Below are positions 14,469 through 26,900 of a stretch of 64,000 nucleotides of DNA, piece after piece; position 1 is the first letter of the stretch; each line of letters begins with the position of its first letter. The notes below the pieces were generated by a model, which saw nothing but the letters and a program-made list of their open reading frames with translations, did not search any database and had not been told where the DNA came from. This DNA is from Dipetalonema caudispina (lineage: Eukaryota > Nematoda > Chromadorea > Rhabditida > Onchocercidae): positions 558,001 through 622,000 of the forward strand of contig JABVXV010000006.1 of NCBI GenBank assembly GCA_013365325.1. Reading direction: 5' to 3'. A program made the translations under genes and the position numbers.

Positions 14469-17400
14469 TCAATACTTTATCTAACCAATTGTTGTTACTT
14501 TTTTATTTTAATAAAATTTTCAACCTATACAAAATATATTCAATAAGTTGGTTTGAAAAAAAAAAAAAAAAAAAATTAGAGAAGGTAAAATCGAACTGTT
14601 TTCTCGCCTCTAATATTATTGATATCTTTATCTGTCTCTTTACATATATAAAGAGAGAGGTGTATTATGATTCATACAAGTTTTATGCACAGATGTTGGC
14701 GGAATCATTGTCGGAAGTTTTACTATTTAATGGCCCATTCATCTAACGCTGTATCATTGGGCCTATAGGCATCTGGACATCGTTTATTTCAAAATGATGT
14801 AGTTTTTTGCTGGTATCTTTGATCTCTTCAAGCTAATACTTTTATCTTTTCATCTAACTTATTACAATGGACAATTTTTTCTTCCTTTTTTGATCATATT
14901 TAGTTCTTAATTGGTTTCTTCGCATGTATTGAAATTAGCTTTTATGGTGAAAAATTCTCCAAATTCCCATTCTCTATTTTGTTTCTCACTATCACTGATA
15001 CTCTAAATTAATTTAGTATCAATTATGCAACCAATAATGAAAATTATTGTAAAGTCGTTTCAGACAAGTATGCTTAAAAATCAAATTTTGATATAGAAAA
15101 TATTGTTTTAGGTACTGGAAAAATGGAATATATCTTTATATATTTAACTTCTTTAAAGTAATACAAGCAGAGCTATTTGAAAATTTAAATAGGATTTGAA
15201 AAGAAAATCATTCCTTTGCTAGCAAATCTCGAATGTCTACTAGAAATGAGTTGTCAGTAGACTAAGCAAATGGCAAGAATGAGAAATTTTGGGCACAATA
15301 TAACCTAGCAGCAGCTTTATGCTAGCCAAGATTAGCATTGGCAAGCATGAAAAGTGAATTTCTATTGGTTCATTTCGTAAATTTCATCTTTGCCCTCATC
15401 TTATTCTCAAATCAATTTCTTACATTTAATCTAAATACCGTTTGACCAATTAATCGATCTGTTAAATTTTCATTCTCTTATCAACTTTCGACAACTAAAA
15501 TGACTCTAACAGTAAATTTGCTTCAATTTTTCGTTATTCTATAAGAAAATCAATTTGATTACTCAAATTCGGAATGCCAATCAGTCGCTCTAATTAATTT
15601 CTCGCATTTTATTTGCTGTCATGACGAATAATGGCAAAAGATGCAAGTGTCATCATTATGTGCAAACAAAAGTGCTTAAATCAATGATGCGTTTTTTACT
15701 ATTAAATTTTAAATTCATTTGTGTATTTTTTCCTAAAGTCTTATACAATGTCATTATTTAAGCATTTCCTAACTTTCTTGGTTCAATGAATAAAACAAAA
15801 GTTATTAGTGATGTATTTCCTCATATTATTGTTGCCTTCCAGCAAATAAGTAAATAAAATATTGGAATTTAATTTAACATTTACAAATGCTACTCTATTT
15901 AGGCTTGCAAAGATTGACATTTTGTTAAGAGTAACAATCATTCGCTTCTTTTGTTTACTCTTTCTTATTGCTTACATATAGAGAGCATTTATATATTTGA
16001 ATTCGTAACCAAAGCATTATTAATATTATAGGTGACACTGTCGAAACTGTCATTCATCGATCTTTCCGATAGAGAGAGGAAATTCTTCTTCTTCTTTTTC
16101 CTATTTTTACACTCAATTACCTTCTTTTATTTACCATTTTCCTTGCTAATTTATCAGTAATTAATAAATTGAAACAATTTATAACTTTAAAAATTGTGAA
16201 TCAATTATTGCAGACTACAAAAAATAGCTATTCAATCTTTTTTTTTTTCCAATATTTCCTAAAATCTTTCTCAATTACCAGATTTGAAAGCAATTTAAAT
16301 CTCAGATGCTTTAAACAGTCAATTGTCATTTCTATAACCACGTCATTCATATATCAATATGTAAGTTTTTCCCTACTTCTTAAACCAGTTTTAAACTCCG
16401 AAGAGAGGTAAACAAACCTAAATATTGAATCATTTTATTTTCATAAATAATACATCGCACATTTTCAAATTATGAAAGATTGCATTAGATGTATGTCTAA
16501 AAATTTCTGATATTCATGAATTGGCTATTTAATAATGTATAAAGGAATGTAACCTACTAAATTAATTACTTTGATTGATTCTTCTCGTTAAGGAAAAAAT
16601 TAAACATTTTCGGTTCCATCGTTCATTCATTATGCTTTGCAGTAATTAAACATTTTTATAAATGAAAACCCATGTTTTGCGTGCTGTCAAATAATTAAAA
16701 ATTTTTTTCGAAAATTAAATATTTCGACAAAAAGAATTCCATTTTATTTGTTTGAAAAATTGGAGTCCGTTTTTTATATTCACTTTGCTTAACATTCCGA
16801 AAGAAAGCTTAACATCCCAAGAGAAAATTGTTATTTAGCAAAACATTAATTTTAGGTCAGTAGGACAACAGCTCAGAAAATCGGATTGATATTTTTTCCT
16901 GTCAAATGTTGTTACTGCATTGGGTTGCTCGTTGCATCGTTCCAGCTATATTATATTTCTTTTGAAATTTGTTGAATTTAACAAATTTTCATTAATGATT
17001 CTAAGATGATCAATAACCAAACGAGCTTAGGAGCTTACAATAACTTCATTTACATTGAAGTAATTACGAAAGAAATTTTTTTTCCCAAGTGATTAATATT
17101 TTAACAATCTTAAGCAATAAAATCGATCTCTCATCTTAACACTTCCTCCAACGAATCGAATTACGAGTTCCAATTAATTCTTAGTTACATGTACCATTTT
17201 GATCTGAACGGTAATATCTTAACATCCCAATAGTTAAGTCTGTTTATGGAATAAAATAGTAAAAATCATTCATTTTACAGATTCAAAGCGATAATAATTC
17301 AATTAATTTCAATTTTGTTCATAATTTTTGCCAAAAAAATATCCTCCCTGCAGATTCTAAAATTTTCTTTAAAAAAACTAATTGACTGCTAGATATTTTA

Positions 17401-20359
17401 TTAAATTTTGTTTATTAAGAATAGCAATAAATATCTTCCATTTCTTCAATTCATTAATATATTTTCATTTTGAAAAGACTCATGTTGTCATTAAAATTGA
17501 GTAAATTTTGTGAAGTGCAAAGTTTTTTCTTAGATCCAAAATAATTAATTAGATTTGTTGAAGTCTCTGAACATTACTTTAATTAACTTGATGATAGATG
17601 AGGGAAGAAGCAAAAACAAGATAAGAAAAATATGTGAGAAAATTTGAAAATGACTTGAATTTTTTATAAATATTATGAGTTAAAATTTCAATAGGAATTT
17701 CAATGAATAATACAACATCATTTGTGGCAAATTTTTTTGAAGACATAAGCCACAAGAAATTACATTGGTAGGATTAGGCTATTAGCCAGACTAAAATATA
17801 AGGATAAGGAAAGATCAGATTTCTAAAGAGACCACAAATATGTGAAGATACCCTTATTACTTAAAATAGTAAATGAAGAAAATGTAGTTGGCGCATTGTT
17901 CACAAACGTTAATAATCAAAGACGTACGCATATTGACCGTTAATTATCTTAATTAATATTTTTGGTATGATGTACGGATGAAACAAAGATAAGAACGTCT
18001 GATTTGAAGAAAAAAAAACCTCTCCTTTACCAAGCATTCGCAAAAAATGTACTGGAGGTAAGGGTTAAAGGTTAGGGAATAAAACCATTTTCAGTGAATG
18101 AGAACATTTCTCGCCTAAACAAATTAAATTTTTGATGAATCATAAAAGTTTTATCTCTTTCTCTTCTTCATTTATCGACGAATAGACATTGAGATTTATC
18201 TCAAATTCGGGGTTTTAAAAATATTTTCTGATTTTTGAAAAACGTCATCGCAGCTTTCACATTGTCTTCTTTTTCCTTTTATCTAAGAAATTATCAGTTC
18301 CATTTTATTAATTAATCGTACTATCGATCCATTTTATTCGTGAATTGCTCAGCAATTAAAGTCCATTTCTCCTATTTCTTCATAAATGAGCCAAGTATGA
18401 AAGATGAAAACTGATACTACATTTCTTCTGGCCACAATCACAGTTTCATTTTGTTCACATCTTCAAAATAACATTTACTTCCATACTTTCATTACTGTCA
18501 TGAAATTTGTGGAATTATTTCAAGTGAACAAATGTGACATCTTAAATGTATTTGATTGTATAAGTAATAGATAACTTCTACCATTGATATTTCTTCATTT
18601 CAAATTTAGTAAAAAAGAAATAAGGTGGGCAAATTCTATTAACATGAAAATTTTGAGAGGGAAAGAAAGCAATGCAATGTCTAATTAAATATTTCAAAGT
18701 TTGGACAACTCAGATTGATAAAAAACGAACCAAAGATAGCCATGTTGGATCTCATCACAAGTCAATATGGGAATTTTAAGTATGAACGCTCATTCATTTG
18801 CAATTACATTATTTCGAGAGAAGAGATCTTTCTTCCGATTTCACTTTTTAATATATCACTTTAACACGTCGTCTACGTGAATTAGACGTACTGAAGTAGG
18901 AAAAATTTCCAAACTTCACAAGAAATTAAATCTCGGATAAGGAATTAAGCATTTCTCTGAAATTGAGAAAATGAGGATTCAGAATCCATTCTAAGAATCT
19001 CCTCATTTACTTCCCCTCAAATTCTATTATCACATATCAACAGAACAATTAATCCCACGTCACACAAAATCTATTACCGTAATCAATCGATATATAGCTG
19101 CAACATTTACATTTTATTCAAATTTGGCTTCGCGGGATTTTTGAATTTTTTCATTTTGAAATTGATTGCAAATGATGGATGGTGAATTGTTGTTTGTTGT
19201 TGTTATAATGATTGTTACTATTTATTACCAAATCTTTTCATTATGTTACGTGAATTAACGTTAAACGTAAACGTTGCGTCATTGTTATCACGTAATTTCC
19301 TATTTATATATATTTTGTTAAATATAATATTCTTGAAAAGGGTACACTTTAAAGAGAATATATAAACAATGAAATAGCTACCTAATCATGTTTAATTTTA
19401 GGACTTCTGTAACTCTTTGAGTTTTTTTTTCTTTGTTAGATTTTAAAATAACATATTATCCTTCCTCAGAGACTATATGTAGCTTACATGTGAACATGAT
19501 ATTAGCAAGGTAATCATCAATACGTACCATAAAAGTTGAGGTCAATTTTCGTTGATCGTTTAGTCTCACATCTATCTAAGGCTTATCTTAATTTGATGGT
19601 CAACTGTCATGCTCATTGTAACGTTGATGTCCGTAATTTTTTGACATATTACTTAGTATCATCAGGCACGAATTTATAAGTCATTAGATGAGAAAGAGAG
19701 TAATTATAATGCTATAATCACTGTACTCAATTCAATTCCTTTTTTTAAATTTTTTTTTTCGGGCACTTGTCCTTGGAGAAAACAGCATACACAACAATAG
19801 ATATGACTCATTCCATGCGATATTCCGTTACTGCCATCGTTGTTGTTGTTGTTGTTAAAATTGCTTTTGTATTTGATGTTCATGAAACAGACATTACTGG
19901 CAGTGACAAGCTTTTACTGATTTTTTTACAAAATGATAACATCAGAAGACTTCCTCAAATAAACGTATGATAAAATGCTTCATCTATCCTTATGTGCTTT
20001 AATTTCTCCTTAAAATTTTTATTTTTCACTAGTTGCAGCTAAGATATTTCGCGACATTTATTTGGCTACCATACCATAACTTCGATATAGTCTATTATGT
20101 TTCGAAGACTTAAAATTAGTTTGCTGCTAATAAAATAAAAGCATTAAGCTACATATATATATATACCAGATATATATACCTCACCACATGACTGTTGATT
20201 TTTTCATCGATGTACTGCTTCTACCCTTTGTGGCTGATTGTTGTTTCTCACTAGTAAATTTGCATATTTAAACAGTTTTACAATTACTCGTAAATGCCGA
20301 ATGAATAATTTCTTTATATCATCTTAGAAGGAGCCAAAACTAGTGAGTACTGTATTTGT

Positions 20360-20452
20360 CTTCAAAATTCTGATTCATTTCATTATTATTTAAATGTATG
20401 CAGTACACATGGATTTCAATAATAATAAAATGAATCAGAATTTTATTTGAAG
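20360..20452. repeat. inverted repeat (fold-back, ~30 bp stem, 27-nt loop)
   Basis: Arm 20360-20390 pairs with 20418-20452. The pairing is 4 bp, a 4-nt bulge (20445-20448), 17 bp without mismatch (20364-20380 with 20428-20444), one mismatch (20381/20427), then 9 bp. The loop is 20391-20417. It lies about 550 nt before the proposed RhoGAP start codon. Size and shape resemble a pre-miRNA or a short fold-back element. No target-site duplication is visible at the edges. Confidence 0.85.
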
Positions 20453-20999
20453 GTTCAATCGAATTAAGTTTCAGATTTGCAGCAATGTTTTAGAGTACTG
20501 CTTGATGGCGAATTACATAGTTTAAAGTGATGAACTTCATCTAACATTACAGTATATGTCGTAAATCCCAGAACACTGAGAGGAATTTTCTTATGGAGAA
20601 TCGGTAACGATAGACCATTCATGTAATGGTAGACAATTCGGTAGGGAAATCATCAGTGAAATTTGTCTTGGACAAGCCAAGTCATAGTTTGGTCATTCGT
20701 ATTTTTTGTTGGCCCTTCAGATTTTTCCATTAGCTGATTTATTACCTTTCAGCTCAGTCTAGGTTTAAAATTGGCATTATGAAATTTTCAGAAATGAGTG
20801 TGCAAGTAATACTTCAGCAAAATTTATTTTTTGAAACGCAGTGAGAGTCATTATTTAAGTTTGTCTGACCAGTTGTAAAAATTTGTTCGGGGTAACTGTG
20901 TTATTTACTGTCATTCACATCAAAACTTTATGACTTTTGTGGTTTTTGTTCTAAGTAGATTTTCACTCACATTGGATACATAAATAACTCTTTGAAAGC

Positions 21000-23900
21000 A
21001 TGCGCAATTCTTCATTTTCTCAATTGCGCAATGCGGTAAGCGGTCCATTTATTTGTAACTGGATTTTGAACTCTTTATTTTTTCTGTTGATTGTATGTCT
21101 TAATTTTTGGATATACTAAAAGTTTTTGCGCAGATACACTTGACTGGAACAGGTTTTGTTAAAGCCTTGAATTTACTTGCTCGAAAATTAAGGTATTACC
21201 TTTATAGTGTTCATGAATTGGAAAATTTACAAACAGTTTGTTATTAGAAACGGTAGTATCTGCCAGGGAGTTTATTGACCTGGCGAGATAAAAAAAGAGG
21301 AACAACTGCAATCCGAAGAAATCGTGTTGCAGTTCTGCATATCACAGTTATGGATAAATATTTGGAAGGTTTACGGAGTATGCGTTTGTATCGCCAGGCT
21401 AATACAATGCCTACCACTTCTGGCCCACATCAGTTCACGTTAGTTCATTTCAAGTTTTTGAATAGGGCATTTCTGAAACGATATTGAATTTGAATTTGTG
21501 GAAAAGAAAAGTTGGAGATATTTTTCTTGTACTGAATTCAATTATGGTTTGCATTAAAACATTATCAAAATCGACTAATTTTCACTTTTTATTTTTATAC
21601 ATTTATGTATTAAGGCTGGAAAATGTTGCAAGTTATACTATGGAATTAGACGTTGGAGATCGGCGTGGATTCAGTACTTTCACTTTACGCGGAGTTCCTG
21701 TGTATGTCAATTTCTTTCTTTTTTTTTTGCATCTGATAGCTTTCTAGTCTGTTTCATTCTGCTCTGAATAATCCATTAAATTTTTAGTTTCCTCGTCGAT
21801 GCATTCAATTTCCTTCGTCTTAACGGTCTCGATGCTAGTGGCATTTTTCGGAAAGAAGGGAATATTGGTCGACTCAAGTCGTTTTCGGTGTGTTCCGTTT
21901 TCTAAATATTACAGATTTTGTAGAATATACAAAATCTGATTTTGTAGAAGTGTATCGAATTAAACTGTAGTTAATTTATTGTAGAATCGAATTAAACTGT
22001 AGTTAATTTATTGTAGAAAAATCGATGTTGTTCTTTAACTCATAATTTTTAGATGCAAACATTCTTTGGTAGTGTAGTTTTGCCGGAGGATTGTACCACC
22101 CACGATGTTTGTTCACTTATCAAGCGATTTTTTCGAGAGTTAAAGACACCTCTCTTTGCTCAGATGCAAACACAGCTGCTGGATGTAAGTTTAGAGAAGA
22201 AAACTAATACAAAAGTAATGAATATAAGCAAGAACGAAAATTTGCAGTCGTTTCCTGCTCATCCGTAGTGTTCCCATATCTTTCAAGCACCTATTGTATT
22301 CAGTGGTAAATGTCCATTATTTCATTAAAAAAATTTCCGAATTTTATAGGCTGCATCAATTTATAATGGAGTCCAGCGTATCGACAAACTTCTGGAAACT
22401 GTACGAATGTTGCCCGCCGAACATCTAGCGACATTAACTTTTCTAATGAGACAACTAAAATATGTTAGCCTTCTGTGTTTTCTGTTTTGAGCAAATAAAA
22501 AGTTTTCGGAAATTAGTGAATACCAATAAGTTTCAACTGAAATTTTGATTTTCGCAATAGTATTTGGGAACATAAATTGTGATGTTTCTGGACAGTTTCT
22601 TAACGTGAAATTAATTTGATGCAGTTTTAAGATATGTAAATTCTGAATTTTAGTATTTTATTCTAGCGATAATTTGTTTCTCAAAACAAAGAGATTCTGA
22701 ACTTATTTTCATCGAAAGATTTCAGTTTGGAGATCGGCATGAGGGCCATCAAATGACAGTTGAAAATATTGCACGCGTTTTTGCGCCGTCTCTTTTCCGA
22801 GACGATCCACTACTTGCACCTAATAAAAGAAAGAGAGGATCGCAGGTATGTTCTTTTCTTTCCTTGTTCTATTTTCACGAATAAACCTTGTGAACACCAT
22901 TTGAAGGATGTTACAGGTTGAGATGTTAAGCTTCATTCCATTGCTAATTTTTTTCGATCGACAAATGTGCAAAATCATCAATACCTCTTCAGGAGGATTT
23001 GATTTCGAATGTACGAAATGAAAATGAGCTTCGTATTGCAATTATCGTTGATCTAATTGATAATGCGCATAAAATTGGTGTGCCACGTGACTATTATCTG
23101 GCGTCACGTCGCCCCTCTGACGTTTCGCAGAAAATTTTCAAAGGAAGATTCATGGGATATGTCGGGATGCGTAGTGTTTCTGCTAAGCCATCATCTAGGT
23201 GGAGTTAGTTATTTGATTCTAGTATTGGAAAAGAATAAAGTATATGAATTTTAATATACTTGTGTGTATTTCTAAACACTGCATTATATCAACATGGGTA
23301 TCTAAATTTTTTGACTTAATTCAGCATTTTATTTCAAAATTAATTTCTAAATCGGAAATTTTTAGGAACGCAACATCTGCTGTATCGGTTAAGCAAAAAA
23401 CTGAGATCCGAAAAGAAAAGCTAGAGAAACAGCCATCAAGGAAGTTCGCTGAACGGTACAAGGTTATTTTTTGAAATATTCCACTAATTAAGTCATTTAA
23501 GGTTGCAACTTGATGCTATTCATCTTATTTTTTAAGATGAAAACACCACGCGAACGGCGTTCATCATCTACAGTTCGTGACTTTTTCTCAAATATTTCAA
23601 ATAAAGTTTTGCGACGTGGGCTCTCTCCAGCTGCATCAACACGACGGCGTTGTTCAGCAGGCGATGTAACCGATGACGAGTCTCTGAGAGAAAATATGAG
23701 TGGTACAACTTTACATATTTCAAGTTAGGAAATTCATAAGTCTTGCATCTTGCTATTTTTTCAAGTACTTTTAGGCTGCTGTCGAATTGTATATTTTTGA
23801 GTTTCGATGGATTAAGAAATGTTTAAGCAGTAAAAATATGTGTAAATTTGCCACTTATTTTCTGTATGGTTCTTCCCTTCGTTCCATACATACTTTTAGC

Positions 23901-26900
23901 TGAACTGGATACTGTAACACCCAAATTTTGTGTTCGTAAGTATACGGACGACTGTGATGCTGCGCATCATGCTTCCAGAATGAGGTTTGAGAATGAAGAA
24001 TTGCCACTAGGAAGTAATGGCTCAAGCATAAAAAGCTGTATGGCATCACCTTCATCGATTGTTTCTTCCCCTCAAAAGTGAGTTTTCAATGTAACTTGAC
24101 TCTCTCATATAGATAACTCAAAAAGTTCATCGTTATGCTGTTATATTTCAGATCAGTTGGGAAGCGTTCGCAGACGACTTTGGTAGAAACTAATATTTGT
24201 ACTCCATCAAGCAGAAAAGATGATACGGCTTCAATTCCGGCAAAAAGTTCAAGACATCGCTCACGCCGAGAATCACCACGCAAATCCAACACAACAAATT
24301 CAAGAAGCAAGACAATGGAGAAATACAAAGTTATTAGAGAGCTAAAAGAAGCGAACATGATGCCTGCTTCACCTGCGTTTGAACCTATCGAAATGACGAC
24401 GTTAGTTAAATGTACTTTCTGCACATTGCATTGAGCTTCTAGGTGTGATCGTAGAAGTAGTTAGATACTTGATTAAGCCGTTGATTTCTGATTTATTCGC
24501 AAAGTTTACGGCTATCGATAAGCTTTCTGCTTCAAGCGTGGATAGCTCAAATAAAGATAATTCTTTAAGCTTCTATTAAAACTCATTAAATGGATGTGTC
24601 TGATGTACTGTTGTTGTTTCACTTCTAAGAGATGAGTAACATTGACAATTACACAATACTGATAATAAAATAAGTTAATGACAATATTTTAAAAGATATT
24701 AAAAACGTGATTGTAGGAAGCTGTTTTCCATCCCTTCGTTTACTTCTTGCCTTTCATCCTGTTATCTAACTTTTCTTCCGCCTGTTATCAGGGATTATTG
24801 CATTAAATTCGTATGTTCTGGGTCAGGATCCGATAAGTGAACTCCCTCAAATCCTTGTCTGAGAAATTCATTAAGGTGGTACAGTAGTTCTTTTTTTTCG
24901 AATAAAATTATCAGAGCCTTTATTTTGTTTCGCGACTTCTTTTCAGTAAAAACATTGGTGAGGCATTTCTGAAACACAAAAACTCGGATGAAAAATTAGC
25001 AGTATCAAAGATTATCAAACGGAATTCTTCCAAGAAGCTACTTCAGTCAGTTAAGGTAAACTGCAACAGATGCATTTTAAAATTGTAGGCAATGAAAATT
25101 TGGAAGTGGAATAAGTGAACTGTTAAAGATTTCATTCTACAAGATTAAATGCTTTTTCCGTTTAGATTGCTGATTCAGCTCAATCATTCCTAGAAGGTTA
25201 TTCAGCTGATAAAATCATTGATCGCATTCACCGTCGCCACACCGCACCAGTAAAGACCAGTACGGTTTTGAAGCGTAATCAACCAAACAGCGTGGCCACG
25301 GGTTTGAAAACTCCACAGTCTCACGCACGAGGTTTTCATTTTTTTCATTTTTTCAATAATTTATGGTTTCAACCATTTCTAAACTGCTTTCACTTTTAAA
25401 CTCCATACGTAATGCATTTTTCCGTGAAATTTGGTTGCAAACAGTTTTATTCAACAATTTCAGAAAGGCATTCAACAACGTTAAGTTTAAGGTTGAGTGG
25501 AATGGATAAAGACTCGGGGCTAGGTAAGTTTCCCGTTTAGCTATGTAACGAATACATGTTCAATGTCATTAGCATTACATTATGTGAAGTTACTTCAGTT
25601 CTGGATAAAAAGAAGCGTCGCAGTGAAAGTTTGAGCGGTGATTCAAGTGACAAAGTTTCTGTTAGCGATAATGAGTATAAGACCACACGAGAAATCCAAG
25701 CTTTTAGTGCAGAAGCACTTTTGGAGCAGGTATTTCATACTATCTTGTTATTGCTCTTGTATGAGAAATCATATTTAGATTTTCTTCTTTCTTTTGCATC
25801 CTTGTTTTAATAAATTACGAATTTTAGAAGTGTATGGAGTCACGACAGCGACGAGTCAAGCGTCAAAAACGACGGGAAGAAGCGAATGGCTCTGTACTGA
25901 CAGTACCAGTGCAGTGTTCTGTTGAAACGACTCCAATGGTTTCACTTCTGGATGATGTAACAAATGAAATAAATCGCTTAGAAAGGGATCGTAAAGCTGC
26001 AAACAAGTTGTTTAAAGATGAGAAAAATCCATTACCGCTTTCGGATACCACCGGGAAGGAGTCAGTCACTACCAAAGGTTGTTTTTTGCATACTTCAAAA
26101 AAGGTTCCTTTGAAATTTAGATTTTTGATTAGTTCCCGTAAGCTTCCAGAAAGGATTAATTTTCTTGAGGGTCAGCCTGAGTTTTCTTTAGATGTTATGA
26201 TTCTTGGTTTGCATACTGTTGGTGTTGGTTTTTTGCTTGGTGCTATTAATTTTATGGTTACTATTCAAAATATGTCTGTCTTAAATACCAAAGGTCTTTA
26301 ATGGAGAGCGCTTTTGATTTGTGCAAGGACAATCAAAACTGCAATATTTATACGAAATTGAGCCGTACTTTCTGCCCAATTCAATTACCCATCTGTTTAT
26401 ATAGTAAAAGTATATGAAACAATCTTATTTGCGTAGTAATGCGAGAAAACGGAAATAATTCTTTACAGAAGATACATCTCCACCACCTCTTCCATCAGTT
26501 CCTCCACCAACAAAGAACTCATCCCTATCTGCGGTTCCTTCTGTAGTACGAGAAAGTTCTGCAAAACTGTCGTCCTCACCAGATGTTCCGAAACATTCAC
26601 TTTACTCACCATCAATCAACACCAACGCCCAGTCAGCAACTTTGTCTCTTAATTCACCATCTTCTACCGTCACAACGACTTGCAACAAAGCATTACATGT
26701 GGAACCACTGAAACGTGTATCAAAGCAACGAAGTGTCGTTTCAGTTCACAGTGGTGAGGATGCTGGTGGAGTAAGCTTTTCATTACGACACATTTCTCGT
26801 TGTTTCTAATTTGAATTGTTATTCCAGGAAAAATTTCAAACTTACCAAAATTTAAAGAAGCATGATTAAGTAATGGAACATTTCTTCTTACTTTGTTGTT

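Larger units (their letters stand above)
7195..20999. other. 13.8-kb region without recognisable gene
   Basis: No reading frame here shows conserved protein sequence or a chain of plausible exons. Frames of 60-110 codons are Phe/Leu/Lys/Asn-rich translations of AT-rich DNA. The stretch holds long A-runs (9844-9862, 10189-10210, 11156-11169, 14447-14468, 14556-14575), a TA run near 20150-20165 and a fold-back at 20360-20452. I saw no tRNA B-box or rRNA. It probably contains the spectrin 3' UTR at the left and the RhoGAP promoter or 5' UTR at the right. Confidence 0.7.

Noticed and set aside
14402..14746. 114-codon open frame, plus strand
   Set aside because: It is Lys/Phe/Asn-rich, runs through two long A-tracts and shows no conserved sequence or splice context.
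15320..15347. Small hairpin with 10-nt arms
   Set aside because: The arms are short with a mismatch, which is expected by chance over 64 kb of AT-rich DNA.
25834..26301. 155-codon open frame as a single-exon gene
   Set aside because: Its first half is a RhoGAP exon (25828-26077). The rest is intron with the cox1 fragment, and splicing at 26077 restores the phase-consistent chain.
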